From the NCBI GenBank assembly GCA_963804375.1, contig CAWDQE010000007.1:68257-132256 (forward strand): a stretch of DNA of 64,000 nucleotides, in the 5' to 3' direction. The notes under the pieces are model-generated. The model did no database searches and had not been told where the DNA came from. It worked only from the letters and a program-made list of their open reading frames with translations. Below, in pieces: positions 28,152 to 39,646 of this stretch. Every line of letters begins with the position of its first letter. The stretch's first letter is position 1. Position numbers and translations under genes: made by a program. This stretch comes from JANXQG01 sp963804375 (GTDB lineage Bacteria; Planctomycetota; Planctomycetia; Pirellulales; Thermoguttaceae).

Positions 28152-28365
28152 CGTCGCGTAGCGACGATTGACGGTAGCCGTGGGTTTCAACCCACGGTAC
28201 GCGTTTTGGCGCGACTGTCCGTGCGTCGCGTAGCGACGCCTGAATTGTGCGCCAACGCCGGCGGCCGGGTTCAGTCGTCGCTCGCGACGCAAGGACGTTT
28301 GCACGGGTAGCCTGCCGTGGGTTGAAACCCACGGCTACCGTCAACGGTCGCTATGCGACCGGAAT
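28152..28365. repeat. GTAGCCGTGGGTTTCAACCC palindromic element, 214 bp
   Basis: The left arm (28152-28204) contains GTCGCGTAGCGACGATTGAC and GGTAGCCGTGGGTTTCAACC; the right arm (28301-28363) contains the inverse GGTTGAAACCCACGGCTACC and GGTCGCTATGCGACC. Each arm is itself palindromic. The same family occurs, interrupted, at 35058-35385. Apart from this the gap 28105-28495 shows nothing. Confidence 0.8.
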
Positions 28366-28495
28366 ACCGTATTCGAGGCCCCCCCTGCCCTGCTGGCCAA
28401 CGGGTGTTCCAGGAAGTATCTTGAAAGGCAGACTGCCAGCCTCCCTCGGCAAGTTAAGCCAAAAACTACTGGACACCCGCAGCTAGGGCCTCTCG

Positions 28496-30583
<2,088 letters not shown>

Positions 30584-30685
30584 AATTTGCGTTGACCAAC
30601 AAACCGCAACATCAGCCCGCGCCCCAAACAGGCGCTCGCGCAGTTTGCGTTGTTGCGCAAGCGCCGGATCGAATTGTCAAAGAGC

Positions 30686-30716
30686 TTGCGGCCGCCCTGC
30701 CAAGCAGCGGCCGCGT
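30686..30716. terminator. Hairpin between convergent genes
   Basis: Two copies of the self-complementary octamer GCGGCCGC (30688-30695 and 30707-30714) flank 11 bases and can form a GC-rich stem between the end of glgX and the end of the terminase gene. There is no U-run, so it may simply be a palindromic repeat. Confidence 0.3.
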
Positions 30717-30741
30717 ATTATTTCCGGGCAGCTTGAACCGC

Positions 30742-32372
30742 TCACCACTGCCGCCACGGCGGCAAGAGCGGCGAGACCCGTTCCATCGCGTCACACAGCC
30801 CCTGCGGCAGGCGGATGCACATCTCCAGGGCGTCCGGCCCGTCGTCGTGGTCGGCCAGCGGAAAATCCATCAGTTGATCGACCAGCAACCGGCAGCCGGG
30901 CGAATCGGCCTTGAATCGAAATTCACGATGGATCACGTACTGGCTCAAGCGCCGGATCCTGGCCACCTTGGGCACCCCCTCGCACCTCATCATATACACC
31001 GGCCAGCGCCACCGTCGGCGCACTGCCGGCGGAACTCGTGCACCAAGAGCTCCTGGAACTGCTCCGCCTCGAAGCCCACGTGTAGCGGCTTGTGCTGGTC
31101 GCAGAAGACGATCGTCTTGCGGACGATCTGATCCAGCGGAATCCGCTCCACGATGGCGTCGACGTATAGCAGGTCCTCGACGCTAATGCCCATGAAGACG
31201 ATCGCCGAGTAGTCGCCCTGCTTGTCGCTGCGGCCCTTGCTGGCGTCGACGCACACCACCCGATACTTGAACTTCCGCGGCCAGTGTTCCGCCGGCGTCC
31301 AGATCCAGTCGCCGAACAGATCCGCCGGCCACTCGACCGTCGAGCCGTGCACCGGGTCCTGCTGGTACAAGGCCGCGTAGGCCCGCAGGTCCTGGCGGCG
31401 GATGATCTCCAGGTCCGCGACCGATTTGAACTCTGGCCAGAGGGCCTCGCCGGGCTGCCGCGGGTCGCACGCCGCGCCCGCGCCCTCCCCTCGAATGGCG
31501 GGCAGGCAGAGGATCTCCCACTGCTCGGTGCGGCGATCGACCATCTTCCGCAACAGCCGCCCGGCCAGGTCGTCGCGGTGCCAGCGGGTGTGCGTGAGCA
31601 CGATCCAGCCGGCGGCCGACAGCCGCGGATAGAGGTCGTTCGTGTACCACTGCCAAATCTTCTCGCGAATGACCGCGCTGTCGGCGTCTTCGCGCTTGCC
31701 GAAGGGGTCGTCGATGATCGCCCCGTCCGCCGCGTTGCCGGCGATCGAGTTGCCCACGCCCGCGCTCAGCAGGTAGCCGCCGTGGCCCGGAATCTCGAAG
31801 AAATCGTTCGTCCGCCGGGCGGCGACCAAGGGGACAGGACCCGTTTGTGCGGCGACCATGGGTATATGCTGCCCGCCTCCGGGCCATTCCGGCAAACGGG
31901 TCCTGTCCCCTTTGTCGGCGTTGAGCATCGTCTGCGGGAAAAGCTCGCCATACTCCTTGCCGGCCATGATCCGCTGCACGTCGCGGTTGAGATGGATCGC
32001 CAGCTCGTTGGTGTGCGTGGCGTGCATCAGCCGCAGCCGAGGATTCATCCCCAGCAGGAAGGCGGGGAACCGCCGCGAGACCAGCTCGCTCTTGCCGTGC
32101 TGCGGGGGCATGAAGACCATCAGCCGCCGGCACGCGCCCCGCGCCACGCGGTCCAGCCGCGCCGCCAGCTCGCGGTGGTGCCAGTTGGGGCGGTAGTCGG
32201 GCTTGGTGAAAAGCGTGAACGGCAGGAGCGACTCCTGCGCCTCCTCGACGCGTCTGTTTCGCAATCGATCGACGCTACCGATCAATTCATCGCGCTCGTT
32301 CTTCGCGGACGATCCTTCCTCGATCTTGCCACTATTGCCACAATCGCCTGTTTCGTTGTCGTTTTCGGTCAT
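30742..32372 (-). CDS. Phage-type terminase large subunit (one frame break)
   Basis: About 543 residues joined across a break near 31005, where EFRRQCADGG continues as VYMMRCEGVPKVARIRRLSQ. Terminase large subunits cut and pump phage DNA into capsids. Walker A is FMPPQHGKSE (residues 88-96), Walker B is DGAIIDDP, and the nuclease domain shows VVCVDASKGRSDKQGDYSA and DDGPDALE. RBS GAGGT precedes the ATG at 32372. A hairpin element of about 88 bases is embedded in frame between the two ATPase motifs (see 31826-31914). No portal, capsid or integrase gene is near, so this is a prophage relic or domesticated pair. Confidence 0.85.
31826..31914. repeat. GGGGACAGGACCCGTTTG hairpin element inside the terminase gene
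   Basis: Arm one (31826-31847) and arm two (31893-31914) match as inverted repeats in 21 of 22 positions around AAGGGGACAGGACCCGTTTG. The element adds roughly 28 codons read DRTRLPEWPGGGQHIPMVAA and onward to TGPVPLVAA, between LNADKG and RRTNDFFEI, where other terminases have a much shorter loop. The frame stays open through it. Confidence 0.75.
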
Positions 32373-32525
32373 TTTCTACCTCGCGTGGGTCGGTCTAATT
32401 GTCCAATGGGCTGGCATGGCTGTTTAACAGATATACAAAACTGCGGATAATACTTGGTGTTGTTGACTTTTGGCTATAAAGGCTTTCCCCGGCAGGGGGT
32501 AGCAAGAATCGGGCGCTAATTTGCG

Positions 32526-33262
32526 CTAAAGTGCCTTATTCGGGGCTATTTCGCCTTGCGCGGGCTTATTCGGACAATTCCGGTCGTTGCCGGCAAGTTC
32601 GCGCTCGGCCTTCAACGCGGCCTCCAGCGCGATGAGCTCTGCGTTGCTCATGCGTTCCAGGTCCTCGGTCGAGCGGCGCTGCGGCTCCGACCGGGGCGGC
32701 GCGGCGGCCGCTGCGCGTGCCGAGCCCTCCAGGCATTTCGAGTGATTCCCGCACCGCGCTGATCGCCCGGCCGAGCAGCGCATCGCCAGGCTGCCTGCGG
32801 CGGGGGCCTTTTCTGGTCGCCGGCCGGTCTCCGATGGTGGCTTGGCTCTTCGCCTTCGCCGGCGGCTGAATTTCGGTCTGCGTCCTGCGCCAGGCCTCCA
32901 TGGCCTCGCAATAGATGCCGTCGAGCCGGGCCAGCCCAACGGCCATCAAGTCGGCGCCGCTGTGCGTGGCGGCGGCGAGCCACTCGCTGCGCATCTCCCG
33001 CAGCCAGTGGTTGACCGTGCGCGTGGGCAGGTTGAATCTCAGCGCGATCGCCCTGCCGGTTTGGCCCTCCAGCGCAAGCTGCGTGATCTGCGGGAGCAGG
33101 ATCGCCTTGCGGTGGCGGCGCAGCCCGCGTCTTGGCCGTGGCCGCGGGCTTAAGCGCCGGCTGAGAGCCGCTGCCCGCCTGCTCCTGCGCGGGCTGCACT
33201 TGGGGGGCCTGCGCCTGGACAGGCGAATCTTGAACGGGCGATTCTCGGGGTTGGGGTTGCAT
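32526..33262 (-). CDS. HTH protein, probable terminase small subunit (two frame breaks)
   Basis: About 245 residues when three frames are joined (breaks near 33120 and in 32700-32760). The ATG at 33262 follows a strong AAGGAGA site. A Gln/Pro/Ala-rich N-terminus leads to a helix-turn-helix (LALEGQTGRAIALRFNLPTR then TVNHWL), a helical middle (GLARLDGIYCEAMEAWRRTQ) and a C-terminus with SNAELIALEAALKAERELAG. It lies 153 bases upstream of the terminase large subunit on the same strand, and the HTH plus acidic-helical tail fit a small terminase subunit that recognises DNA. Identity rests partly on that neighbour. Confidence 0.6.
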
Positions 33263-33688
33263 GGCAAGTCTCCTTGGAGTTGACGGCTGGAAAGCGGACT
33301 TTAAGTTATCTATGGTCTATTATATATAACTATGAAAACCATGTCAAGCCCCGCGGCGGGAAAATCTGCCGCACGGCGCGGGCCCGGACTCGAGCCGGTC
33401 GCCCTAAGCCTCGTACACCCAAGGACTTGCGGCAGAGGAACTAAATCGAGAATTCTTGGAAAACAATCACGAGAAATCTCCACATAGCCAAATGCGGGGG
33501 ACGCCCGACCGCGGAAAACTCGCCGTAAGTGCTTGCCGCGCAATTACTTGAGGATTCCGAACTGAAATCGAGCTGCTGACGGAACCCACAGGCAAGCCTC
33601 GACATCGCGCCACAGGCAACGTGGTTGCCTGCCGCTCGTTTTTTGTATAAAGTCGATAGTCAGATTTCGTCAGACAGGAGAGCATGGA
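33263..33688. other. Intergenic region, 426 bases
   Basis: Lies between the divergent HTH gene and the PLP-enzyme gene. The part next to the HTH gene (33300-33345) is AT-rich, unlike its surroundings, and should hold that gene's promoter. No RNA gene or repeat was recognised. Confidence 0.5.
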
Positions 33689-34903
33689 ATGACAGCCCCC
33701 CAGACGCCAAAACCCCGAACGGGAGCGAATTCGCAGTGGTCGACCCTGGCCGTCCACGCGGGCGAGGACCAGGAAACGAAGCCCCGCGGGGCGGTCGCCG
33801 ACCCGATCTTCTGTGCCTCGACCTACGCCTTTTCCGACACCCAGGCCCTGATCGACTTCATCGTCCAGAAACAACCCCGCGAGGAATACGCCCGTTACGG
33901 CAACCCGACCGAAAAGACGGTCGAGCGGAAGCTGGCCATTCTCGAGGGGGCCGAGGCGGCCGTGCTGTACGCGACGGGCATGGCGGCCGTTTCCGGGTTG
34001 CTGCTGGCCAGGCTGAATGCCGGCGACGAGTTGCTGCTGTTCGACGAGCTTTATCAGCGCACGCGCGAGTTCTGCGAGAACGAGCTCAGCCGCTTCGGCA
34101 TCGTCACCCACATCGTGCCGACCGGCGATTTCCAACGGATGGAAGCAGCCATCTCGCCGGCCACGCGGCTGTTGTTCTGCGAATCGCCCACGAACCCTCA
34201 ATTGAGCGTGATCGACCTGGAGAGGTTCGCCGCCTTGGGCCGGAAACACGGCATCGAGACGGCCGTCGACTCCACCATGGCGTCGCCGTACAACGTGCGG
34301 CCGATCCTGTTTGGCGTCGACTACGTGCTGCACTCCTGCACGAAGTATCTTTCCGGGCACAACGACGTGTTGGCCGGATCGATTGCCGCCGCGAAGGAGA
34401 AGATCGAGCCGCTGCGAAAATTCCGCGGCTATGCCGGCATGACCAGCGCCCCGCACGCCGAGTACCTGCTGCTGCGCGGCCTGAAGACCTTCGAGCTGCG
34501 GATGCAGCGGCACAACGCCAACGGCCAGGCCGTGGCCGAGTATCTGGCCGCTCACCCGCGGATCGAGCGGGTCTATTATCCCGGGCTGCCGGGACATCCG
34601 AACTACGAGATCGCCCGGCGGACCCTGCGGGGTTGCGGCGGCGTGGTTACCTTCACCGTGAAAGACGCCGATTGGCGGCAGACGGCCGGCGTGGTCGATG
34701 CCCTCCGCCTGCCGCAGATTGCCGCCAGCCTCGGCGGCGTCGAGTCGCTGGTCGAGCAGCCGCTGATCTTGAGCTACTACGAGTTCACGCCCGAGAAGCG
34801 AAGGGCCTTGGGCATTCCCGACAACATGATCCGGCTATCGTGCGGCATCGAGAATACGGAAGATTTGATCGCCGACTTGGCGCAGGCGCTGGGGGCCGCT
34901 TAG
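33689..34903 (+). CDS. Cys/Met-metabolism PLP-dependent enzyme (cystathionine gamma-synthase-like)
   Basis: A 404-residue fold-type I PLP enzyme of the trans-sulfuration group. Visible features: substrate loop EYARYGNPTEKTVERKLAIL, PLP phosphate site YATGMAAVS, the aspartate of TAVDSTMASPYNVRPI and the Schiff-base lysine in LHSCTKYLSGHND (about residue 215). The C-terminal block SLGGVESLVEQP is typical. Members make or break cystathionine, homocysteine or methionine; sequence alone does not settle which. Normal length. Stands alone between an HTH gene and a repeat cluster. Confidence 0.88.
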   Translation: MTAPQTPKPRTGANSQWSTLAVHAGEDQETKPRGAVADPIFCASTYAFSDTQALIDFIVQKQPREEYARYGNPTEKTVERKLAILEGAEAAVLYATGMAAVSGLLLARLNAGDELLLFDELYQRTREFCENELSRFGIVTHIVPTGDFQRMEAAISPATRLLFCESPTNPQLSVIDLERFAALGRKHGIETAVDSTMASPYNVRPILFGVDYVLHSCTKYLSGHNDVLAGSIAAAKEKIEPLRKFRGYAGMTSAPHAEYLLLRGLKTFELRMQRHNANGQAVAEYLAAHPRIERVYYPGLPGHPNYEIARRTLRGCGGVVTFTVKDADWRQTAGVVDALRLPQIAASLGGVESLVEQPLILSYYEFTPEKRRALGIPDNMIRLSCGIENTEDLIADLAQALGAA

Positions 34904-35057
34904 TGGCCAGTTCCAGAAATAATGTCAGGGTCGCGGACAGCATGCCCGTAGGGTTGGACTGGCCGGCGCGAAATCAGCATTATGCTCGCCCTGGACCTTA
35001 TGCCGGTTTTGTTCCACGATGCGATTAGGCGAGCATGCGCTGAAGGCGGAGCAAATG

Positions 35058-35385
35058 CCGTATTCCGGTCGCGTAGCGACCATTGACGGTAGCCGTGGGT
35101 TTCAGCCCACGTTGTTACACACATCTCGGACCCCATCCGGCCGGGTACCCTCAGGGTGCGGATGGTGAACAAGGCTGAATGGCTAGAACGGATAAGAAGA
35201 AGACAAACGACCCCCACGGGCTCGTCCCGTGGGTGAAGGAGGTTCTACGGCTACGGCGAGAATGGACTAGCTGGGCAACCTGATTCACCATCCAGGCGAG
35301 CTGGATGGGGTCGTTGCCGGACTTGTGTGTAACAACGTGGGTTGAAAACCCACGGCTACCGTCAGTCGTCGCTACGCGACGGGGC
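35058..35385. repeat. Nested palindromic elements, 328 bp
   Basis: The outer arms are the GTAGCCGTGGGTTT family seen at 28152-28365. They are split by a 228-base inner element with perfect 14-base ends, CGTTGTTACACACA (35110-35123) and TGTGTGTAACAACG (35324-35337), which extend further with ACCCCATCC and GGATGGGGT. The inner element has a hairpin CCCACGGG/CCCGTGGG near 35212-35234. No gene is visible in 34904-35478; the first 150 bases also show an inverted pair around ATGCTCGCC and GGCGAGCAT. Confidence 0.75.
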
Positions 35386-35478
35386 AGCCCCCATGTGGAG
35401 TGGCGGAACAGAAACGATCCTCAAAACTCACTCCGGTAAACCGCAGAAACGACCGATTTTGCGCAGGCCAGTCCCACC

Positions 35479-37056
35479 CTACTTATTCGGCGGGACGGGC
35501 AGCGGCATTTCCGGGGCAGGCGCGATGCGCTCGGCAGGCGCGGGCTGCTGCTCGGGCAGGCGTGCTCGCCAGCCCCCGCCAAGCGCCTTGTAGATGGCGA
35601 CCAGGTTCATGCCCACCATGCCTCGGCTTTCCGCCAAGGCGTCTTGCTGTTGCAGGAGGTCGCGCTCGGAATCCAAGAGCGGCGTATAAGCGATCAGGCC
35701 TTTCTCGTACTGCAACATCGCGATCTGCACGGAACGGGCGGCGGCGCGGGTGCTCATGTCGAGCGACTTCACCCGGTCCTGCTCGTTGAGGTAACCGACG
35801 ATGCCGTTTTCCACCTCCTCGTTGGCGCGGAGGACCGTGTCGCGGTAGTTGACCACCGCCTGCTGGAACTGCGCGTCCTGGGAGCGGACGTTGTTGGCGA
35901 TCCGCCCGTAATTCAGGATATTCCAGCTTATGCCGGGCCCGATCGAGCCGATCAGGCTGCTGGATTCGAACAACTGGCTCAGGTGCTCGGCCTGAAGACC
36001 GATCGTGCCGGTGATGGCAATGTGGGGATAGAAGTCCGCCTGGGCAATGCCAATCCGCGCGGACTGCGCCGCGGCTTCCCGCTCGGCCTGTCGCACGTCG
36101 GGGCGCCGCCGCAGCAACTGGGCCGGAATGCCCACGATGACCTCTTGGGGCGGGGCCGGAATCGTGCCCGGAGAATGGACCCTCTGGGCCAGTTGGTGCG
36201 GCGGTTCTCCCATCAGGATGCAGAGACGATTCTGTGCCGTACGGCAGCCCGTCCGCAGCGTCGGAATCAAGGACTCCGTTCTCCCCAGGTTCGCGGTTGC
36301 CTGTTGAACGTCAAGTTCCGTGACCAGGCCTTGGCGTTCCCGCAAGGTGGCGATCCTGAGCGTTTCCTGCTGAATCTCGCGGTTTTTCTGGGCGAGTCCG
36401 AGGCGCTCCTCGTAGGACCGCATTTGGATGTAATTAGCGGCCACTTCGGCCTGCAAGAGCACCAGGACGTTGTCGTAGCCCTCCACCTGGGCGTTGAGGT
36501 GGGCGTCGGCGGCCTCGACGGCGCGGCGGAAACGCCCCCAGAAATCGAGTTCCCAGGCGGCATTGAAACCGGGCTGCCAGGTGTCGTAATAGTAGTATGG
36601 CAGCAGCCCTTTGAAAAAATTGAACGGATAGGAGTTCGCACTCGCCACATTGCGCGAGTACTGGGCCGTCATACTCTGTTGCTGGGGGAACAGGTTGCCC
36701 TCCGCGATGCCGCATTCCGCACGGGCCTGCAAAATGCGGCAGCCGGCCATTTTTAGCGTCAGGTTCTGCCGCGAGGCATCCGTAACCAGTTGATTGAGCG
36801 TCGGGTCGCCAAACGCCGTCCACCAGCAAGCGTTGTCGACTTCACTACCGCGCAGCCGCGGATCGCTGGCGTCGATCCAGGATTCCGCAACCGTGGCCCC
36901 TACAGGGGAGTAGTTTGGGCCAACCTTGAAACCGTTGGCCACCCACTCGCGGGTGGTTGAACAACCGGCCAAGGAAAGAACCAGTGCCAGAAAGGTGACC
37001 CGGACGGCAGCCGAACCTCGCGGCCGAACCCTCGCGCAGCGAAATATCATGAGCAT
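35479..37056 (-). CDS. TolC-like outer-membrane efflux lipoprotein (NodT family)
   Basis: About 525 residues. The signal peptide ends in a lipobox (FLALVLSLAGCS), so the protein is a lipid-anchored outer-membrane channel. The NodT-type N-terminus reads KVGPNYSPV, followed by two outer-membrane efflux repeats; typical words are WELDFWGRFRRAVEAADA, RRRPDVRQAEREAAAQSARI and GPGISWNILNYGRI. Start at 37056 or the ATG two codons later, which is better spaced from AAAGGA. It is divergent from tetR-hlyD-MFS and should form the outer part of that tripartite pump. Confidence 0.88.
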   Translation of the reverse strand: MLMIFRCARVRPRGSAAVRVTFLALVLSLAGCSTTREWVANGFKVGPNYSPVGATVAESWIDASDPRLRGSEVDNACWWTAFGDPTLNQLVTDASRQNLTLKMAGCRILQARAECGIAEGNLFPQQQSMTAQYSRNVASANSYPFNFFKGLLPYYYYDTWQPGFNAAWELDFWGRFRRAVEAADAHLNAQVEGYDNVLVLLQAEVAANYIQMRSYEERLGLAQKNREIQQETLRIATLRERQGLVTELDVQQATANLGRTESLIPTLRTGCRTAQNRLCILMGEPPHQLAQRVHSPGTIPAPPQEVIVGIPAQLLRRRPDVRQAEREAAAQSARIGIAQADFYPHIAITGTIGLQAEHLSQLFESSSLIGSIGPGISWNILNYGRIANNVRSQDAQFQQAVVNYRDTVLRANEEVENGIVGYLNEQDRVKSLDMSTRAAARSVQIAMLQYEKGLIAYTPLLDSERDLLQQQDALAESRGMVGMNLVAIYKALGGGWRARLPEQQPAPAERIAPAPEMPLPVPPNK

Positions 37057-37231
37057 AAGTCCTTTATCTATAATGGCTTGCGCCAAAACACCTGGAGAAC
37101 CTATGCCGATTGAGCAACTTGTCCGTACTTACGGTCATAATCAACAGAACCCCTTAATTCCATTCGGTCGCTACTTCCGTCATAATGAGGCAAAGATAAT
37201 CCGATAGGTACCTTTAACAGTCCGAGAGGTA

Positions 37232-37260
37232 TTGCATGGCGACCGCACGGTCGCTATACT
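37232..37260 (+). promoter_or_regulatory. Promoter with palindromic operator in the spacer
   Basis: TTGCAT (37232-37237) and TATACT (37255-37260) are separated by exactly 17 bases and match the housekeeping promoter. The spacer holds a perfect 16-base palindrome, GCGACCGCACGGTCGC (37239-37254), the right size for a TetR-family dimer site. This would place tetR and the following pump genes under autorepression. The TolC-like gene reads the other way from the same 310-base gap. Confidence 0.6.
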
Positions 37261-37297
37261 TGCAGTAGAAGCTAAGTGAACGTCACGGGAAATAGAT

Positions 37298-38048
37298 CGT
37301 GGTGCGGGTGTCTCGCCTGCCTGTGCAGCCGGGATGGCCGCACCGCAAAACACGCGGAGAAGGAAAATGCCAAGGTTAAGCGAAGCCCGAAAAGAGTTGC
37401 TTACCACCATGATGAAGGACTCCATCTTCGAGGCCGCAACGTCGGTCTTGTCCGAGCATGGCCTTGATGGGACCACGATGAATCGGGTGGCGGCGGCGGC
37501 CGACCTTGCCAAGAGCAGTCTGTACGACTATTTTCCGAGCAAGGACGAGCTGTTGGAGTTCGTTTCCGATCGACTTGCGCTGCCTTTCATGCAGGCCGTC
37601 GAGGAAACGCTGCGGGCCGATCTGCCCGCGCCGCACAAACTCGAAAGGATCCTGAGGATCGCATTTGAGAACTGCACCAAGCACAAGGCGATTGTCAGGC
37701 TGCTGGTGCAGTCGGACCACGAATACCGCTTGAGACAGAAGACACGTCCGCAGATCTTGGAGGCATTCACGGCGATCTTCGAGCAGGGAATCAAGGAAGG
37801 CTCTTTCCACCCGCATAATCCGGCGCACACGGGCCGCATGTTCCTGGGGGCTTTCCGCGAGCTGTTTGAGCTGCTGGCGAGCAGCGCGTCGGAGGAGGCG
37901 GCGAACGAGTACGTCGAAGTGTTGATCGGCGCGGCCCTGCACGGGCTTTCGATTCACGTGCGAACATGCGAATCCAGGACTTGAATCACGTGGTGCGGGC
38001 GTCTTGCCTGCCTCCGCAGCCGGGCGGCCACACCACAAAACACGCAGA
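37298..38048. repeat. Direct repeat pair flanking tetR
   Basis: About 60 bases beginning CGTGGTGCGGGTGTCTCGCC (37300 on) recur beginning CGTGGTGCGGGCGTCTTGCC (37990 on), each ending in AAAACACGC. The pair frames the tetR gene: one copy is its leader and the other lies between tetR and hlyD. Confidence 0.65.
37367..37984 (+). CDS. TetR-family transcriptional regulator
   Basis: A 205-residue TetR-family protein. The N-terminal helix-turn-helix is clear: IFEAATSVLSEHGLDGTTMN then RVAAAADLAKSSLYDYFPSK. The C-terminal ligand domain is of normal length. The ATG at 37367 is preceded by GGAGAAGGAAA, better than the upstream in-frame ATG that lies in a repeat. It sits at the head of an efflux operon with a palindromic operator in its promoter, so it most likely represses its own operon until a toxic compound binds. 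Confidence 0.9.
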   Translation: MPRLSEARKELLTTMMKDSIFEAATSVLSEHGLDGTTMNRVAAAADLAKSSLYDYFPSKDELLEFVSDRLALPFMQAVEETLRADLPAPHKLERILRIAFENCTKHKAIVRLLVQSDHEYRLRQKTRPQILEAFTAIFEQGIKEGSFHPHNPAHTGRMFLGAFRELFELLASSASEEAANEYVEVLIGAALHGLSIHVRTCESRT

Positions 38049-38101
38049 TTATTTTCGGCCAACCCAAAGATACGAAGACCGATGATCCGGGAGTTGCACT
38101 C

Positions 38102-39607
38102 ATGACTAGGAACGGCAATGCTGGAGTGACCGTCGATCCGGGAATTCCTTTGAAGACTATCAAGAACCGCGACGGGGCTACCGTGGAAATCCACCAGGAA
38201 ACTGTCATCCAGCGCAGGAAAGCGGATAGCGCCCAGGAACGGCAGCCATCCGACTCGACGCCGGAACCTCCGGCCAAGGCTGCTCGTCGTCCATGGGTTT
38301 GGGCCCTGTTCGGCATCGCCGCCGTCGTGGCCATCGGGGGCGGCGTTGCCTATTATCTCTACTCGCTCTCGTACGAGAGCACCGACGACGCCTTTGTCGA
38401 GGGGCACGTCGTTGCGGTTAGCCCGCGCGTGGCGGGGCATGTAGCCAAAGTCTACGTAACCGACAATCAATGGGTCAATCAAGGCGATCTCCTTGCGGAA
38501 CTCGACGCGAGTGATTTCGAGGCCCGTTTGGCGGCCGCGGAAGCCACGCTGGCGGCGGCCCGAGCGGGCGAGAAGTCGCACTCGATCGGGACCGATGTCA
38601 CGGAAATCACCTCGTCGGCCGGAGTGGACGAGGCTTCCGCCGGCGTGGATGGCGCGCGGGCAGCCGTGGAGACGGCCGAGGCCGCCGTGGCAACGGCGAA
38701 GAGCCAGCAGGCGCAAGCCCAGGCGCAGTTGGCCGCGGCCCAAGCCGCTCTGAAGTCGGCCCAAGCGGAACTGGTGGCCGCCGAAGCAAGGCAACAGCGG
38801 GCCGACACGTTCTTGAAACGGATTGCGGCGTTGGTCCCCGCACATGCGGCTTCCGAGGACAGCCTGGAGGAAGCGGCTGCCGCGCAGCGGGTTGCTGCCG
38901 CCGATGTCTCGGCGGTAAGGCAGCGGATCGCGGCACAAGAGGCGGCCGTCCGACAGGCCGAAGCCGCCGTCGCGGCTGCGATCAGCGGCGTTCGTCAGGC
39001 CGAGTCGGGCGTTGCCGGGCAAAAGGCCGCCTTGGGACGGGCCGAGGCTCATCGTGCGGGTGCAAAATCCGCCCCCAAGCAGGTCGCGCAGAGCCGATCG
39101 CAAACCAGCGTAGCCGAGGCCGAGGCGGCCCACGCCGAGGCCGAGGCCAGGCAGGCCCGATTGAACCTGTCCTACACGAAAATCTACGCCCCGATTTCCG
39201 GGCATGTCACCCGCAAAAGTGTCGAGGTCGGGACCCACGTGCAGATCGGACAACCGCTGCTGGCCCTGGTGGATCCTGACCTCTGGGTGATTGCCAACTT
39301 CAAAGAAACACAACTGGCCAAGATGCAGCCCGGACAGCCCGTGACCGTCTCGGTCGATACGCATCCCGGTGTGAAACTCGCGGCCCACGTCGATAGCGTG
39401 CAACGCGGCAGCGGCGCCCGCTTCAGCCTCCTGCCGCCGGAAAACGCCACGGGCAACTATGTGAAGGTCGTGCAGCGCGTGCCCGTGAAGATTGTTTTCG
39501 ATGATCCCCAGCAGATCGAGAAATATGGCCTGGGACCAGGGATGTCGGTCGTCCCCACGGTCAAAATTGATGAACCGGGGCAAGTAACGGTCGCAGCCAC
39601 GAAGTAG
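38102..39607 (+). CDS. HlyD-family membrane fusion protein (EmrA-like)
   Basis: A 501-residue periplasmic adaptor. A cytoplasmic N-terminus of about 60 residues leads to one membrane helix (ALFGIAAVVAIGGGVAYYLY), then the lipoyl half (STDDAFVEGHVVAVSPRVAG), a long Ala/Gln-rich coiled coil (about residues 140-340) and the second lipoyl half and barrel (IYAPISGHVTRKSVEVGTHV, LWVIANFKETQLAKMQPGQP). The coiled coil is longer than in E. coli EmrA and contains repeated EAAV/QAE units. It connects the MFS pump to the TolC-like channel encoded divergently. Confidence 0.92.
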   Translation: MTRNGNAGVTVDPGIPLKTIKNRDGATVEIHQETVIQRRKADSAQERQPSDSTPEPPAKAARRPWVWALFGIAAVVAIGGGVAYYLYSLSYESTDDAFVEGHVVAVSPRVAGHVAKVYVTDNQWVNQGDLLAELDASDFEARLAAAEATLAAARAGEKSHSIGTDVTEITSSAGVDEASAGVDGARAAVETAEAAVATAKSQQAQAQAQLAAAQAALKSAQAELVAAEARQQRADTFLKRIAALVPAHAASEDSLEEAAAAQRVAAADVSAVRQRIAAQEAAVRQAEAAVAAAISGVRQAESGVAGQKAALGRAEAHRAGAKSAPKQVAQSRSQTSVAEAEAAHAEAEARQARLNLSYTKIYAPISGHVTRKSVEVGTHVQIGQPLLALVDPDLWVIANFKETQLAKMQPGQPVTVSVDTHPGVKLAAHVDSVQRGSGARFSLLPPENATGNYVKVVQRVPVKIVFDDPQQIEKYGLGPGMSVVPTVKIDEPGQVTVAATK

Positions 39608-39646
39608 TTTTTGTGGCGGCTCGATCTACGGCTGAGCGAACCCTAC

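Noticed and set aside
28247..28486. Small open frame after the secreted protein gene
   Set aside because: It is made of the palindromic repeat and has no ribosome site or protein-like features.
33340..33430. tRNA-like T-arm (GGCTCGAGTCCGG on the minus strand)
   Set aside because: No matching acceptor, D-arm or anticodon stem could be drawn around it.
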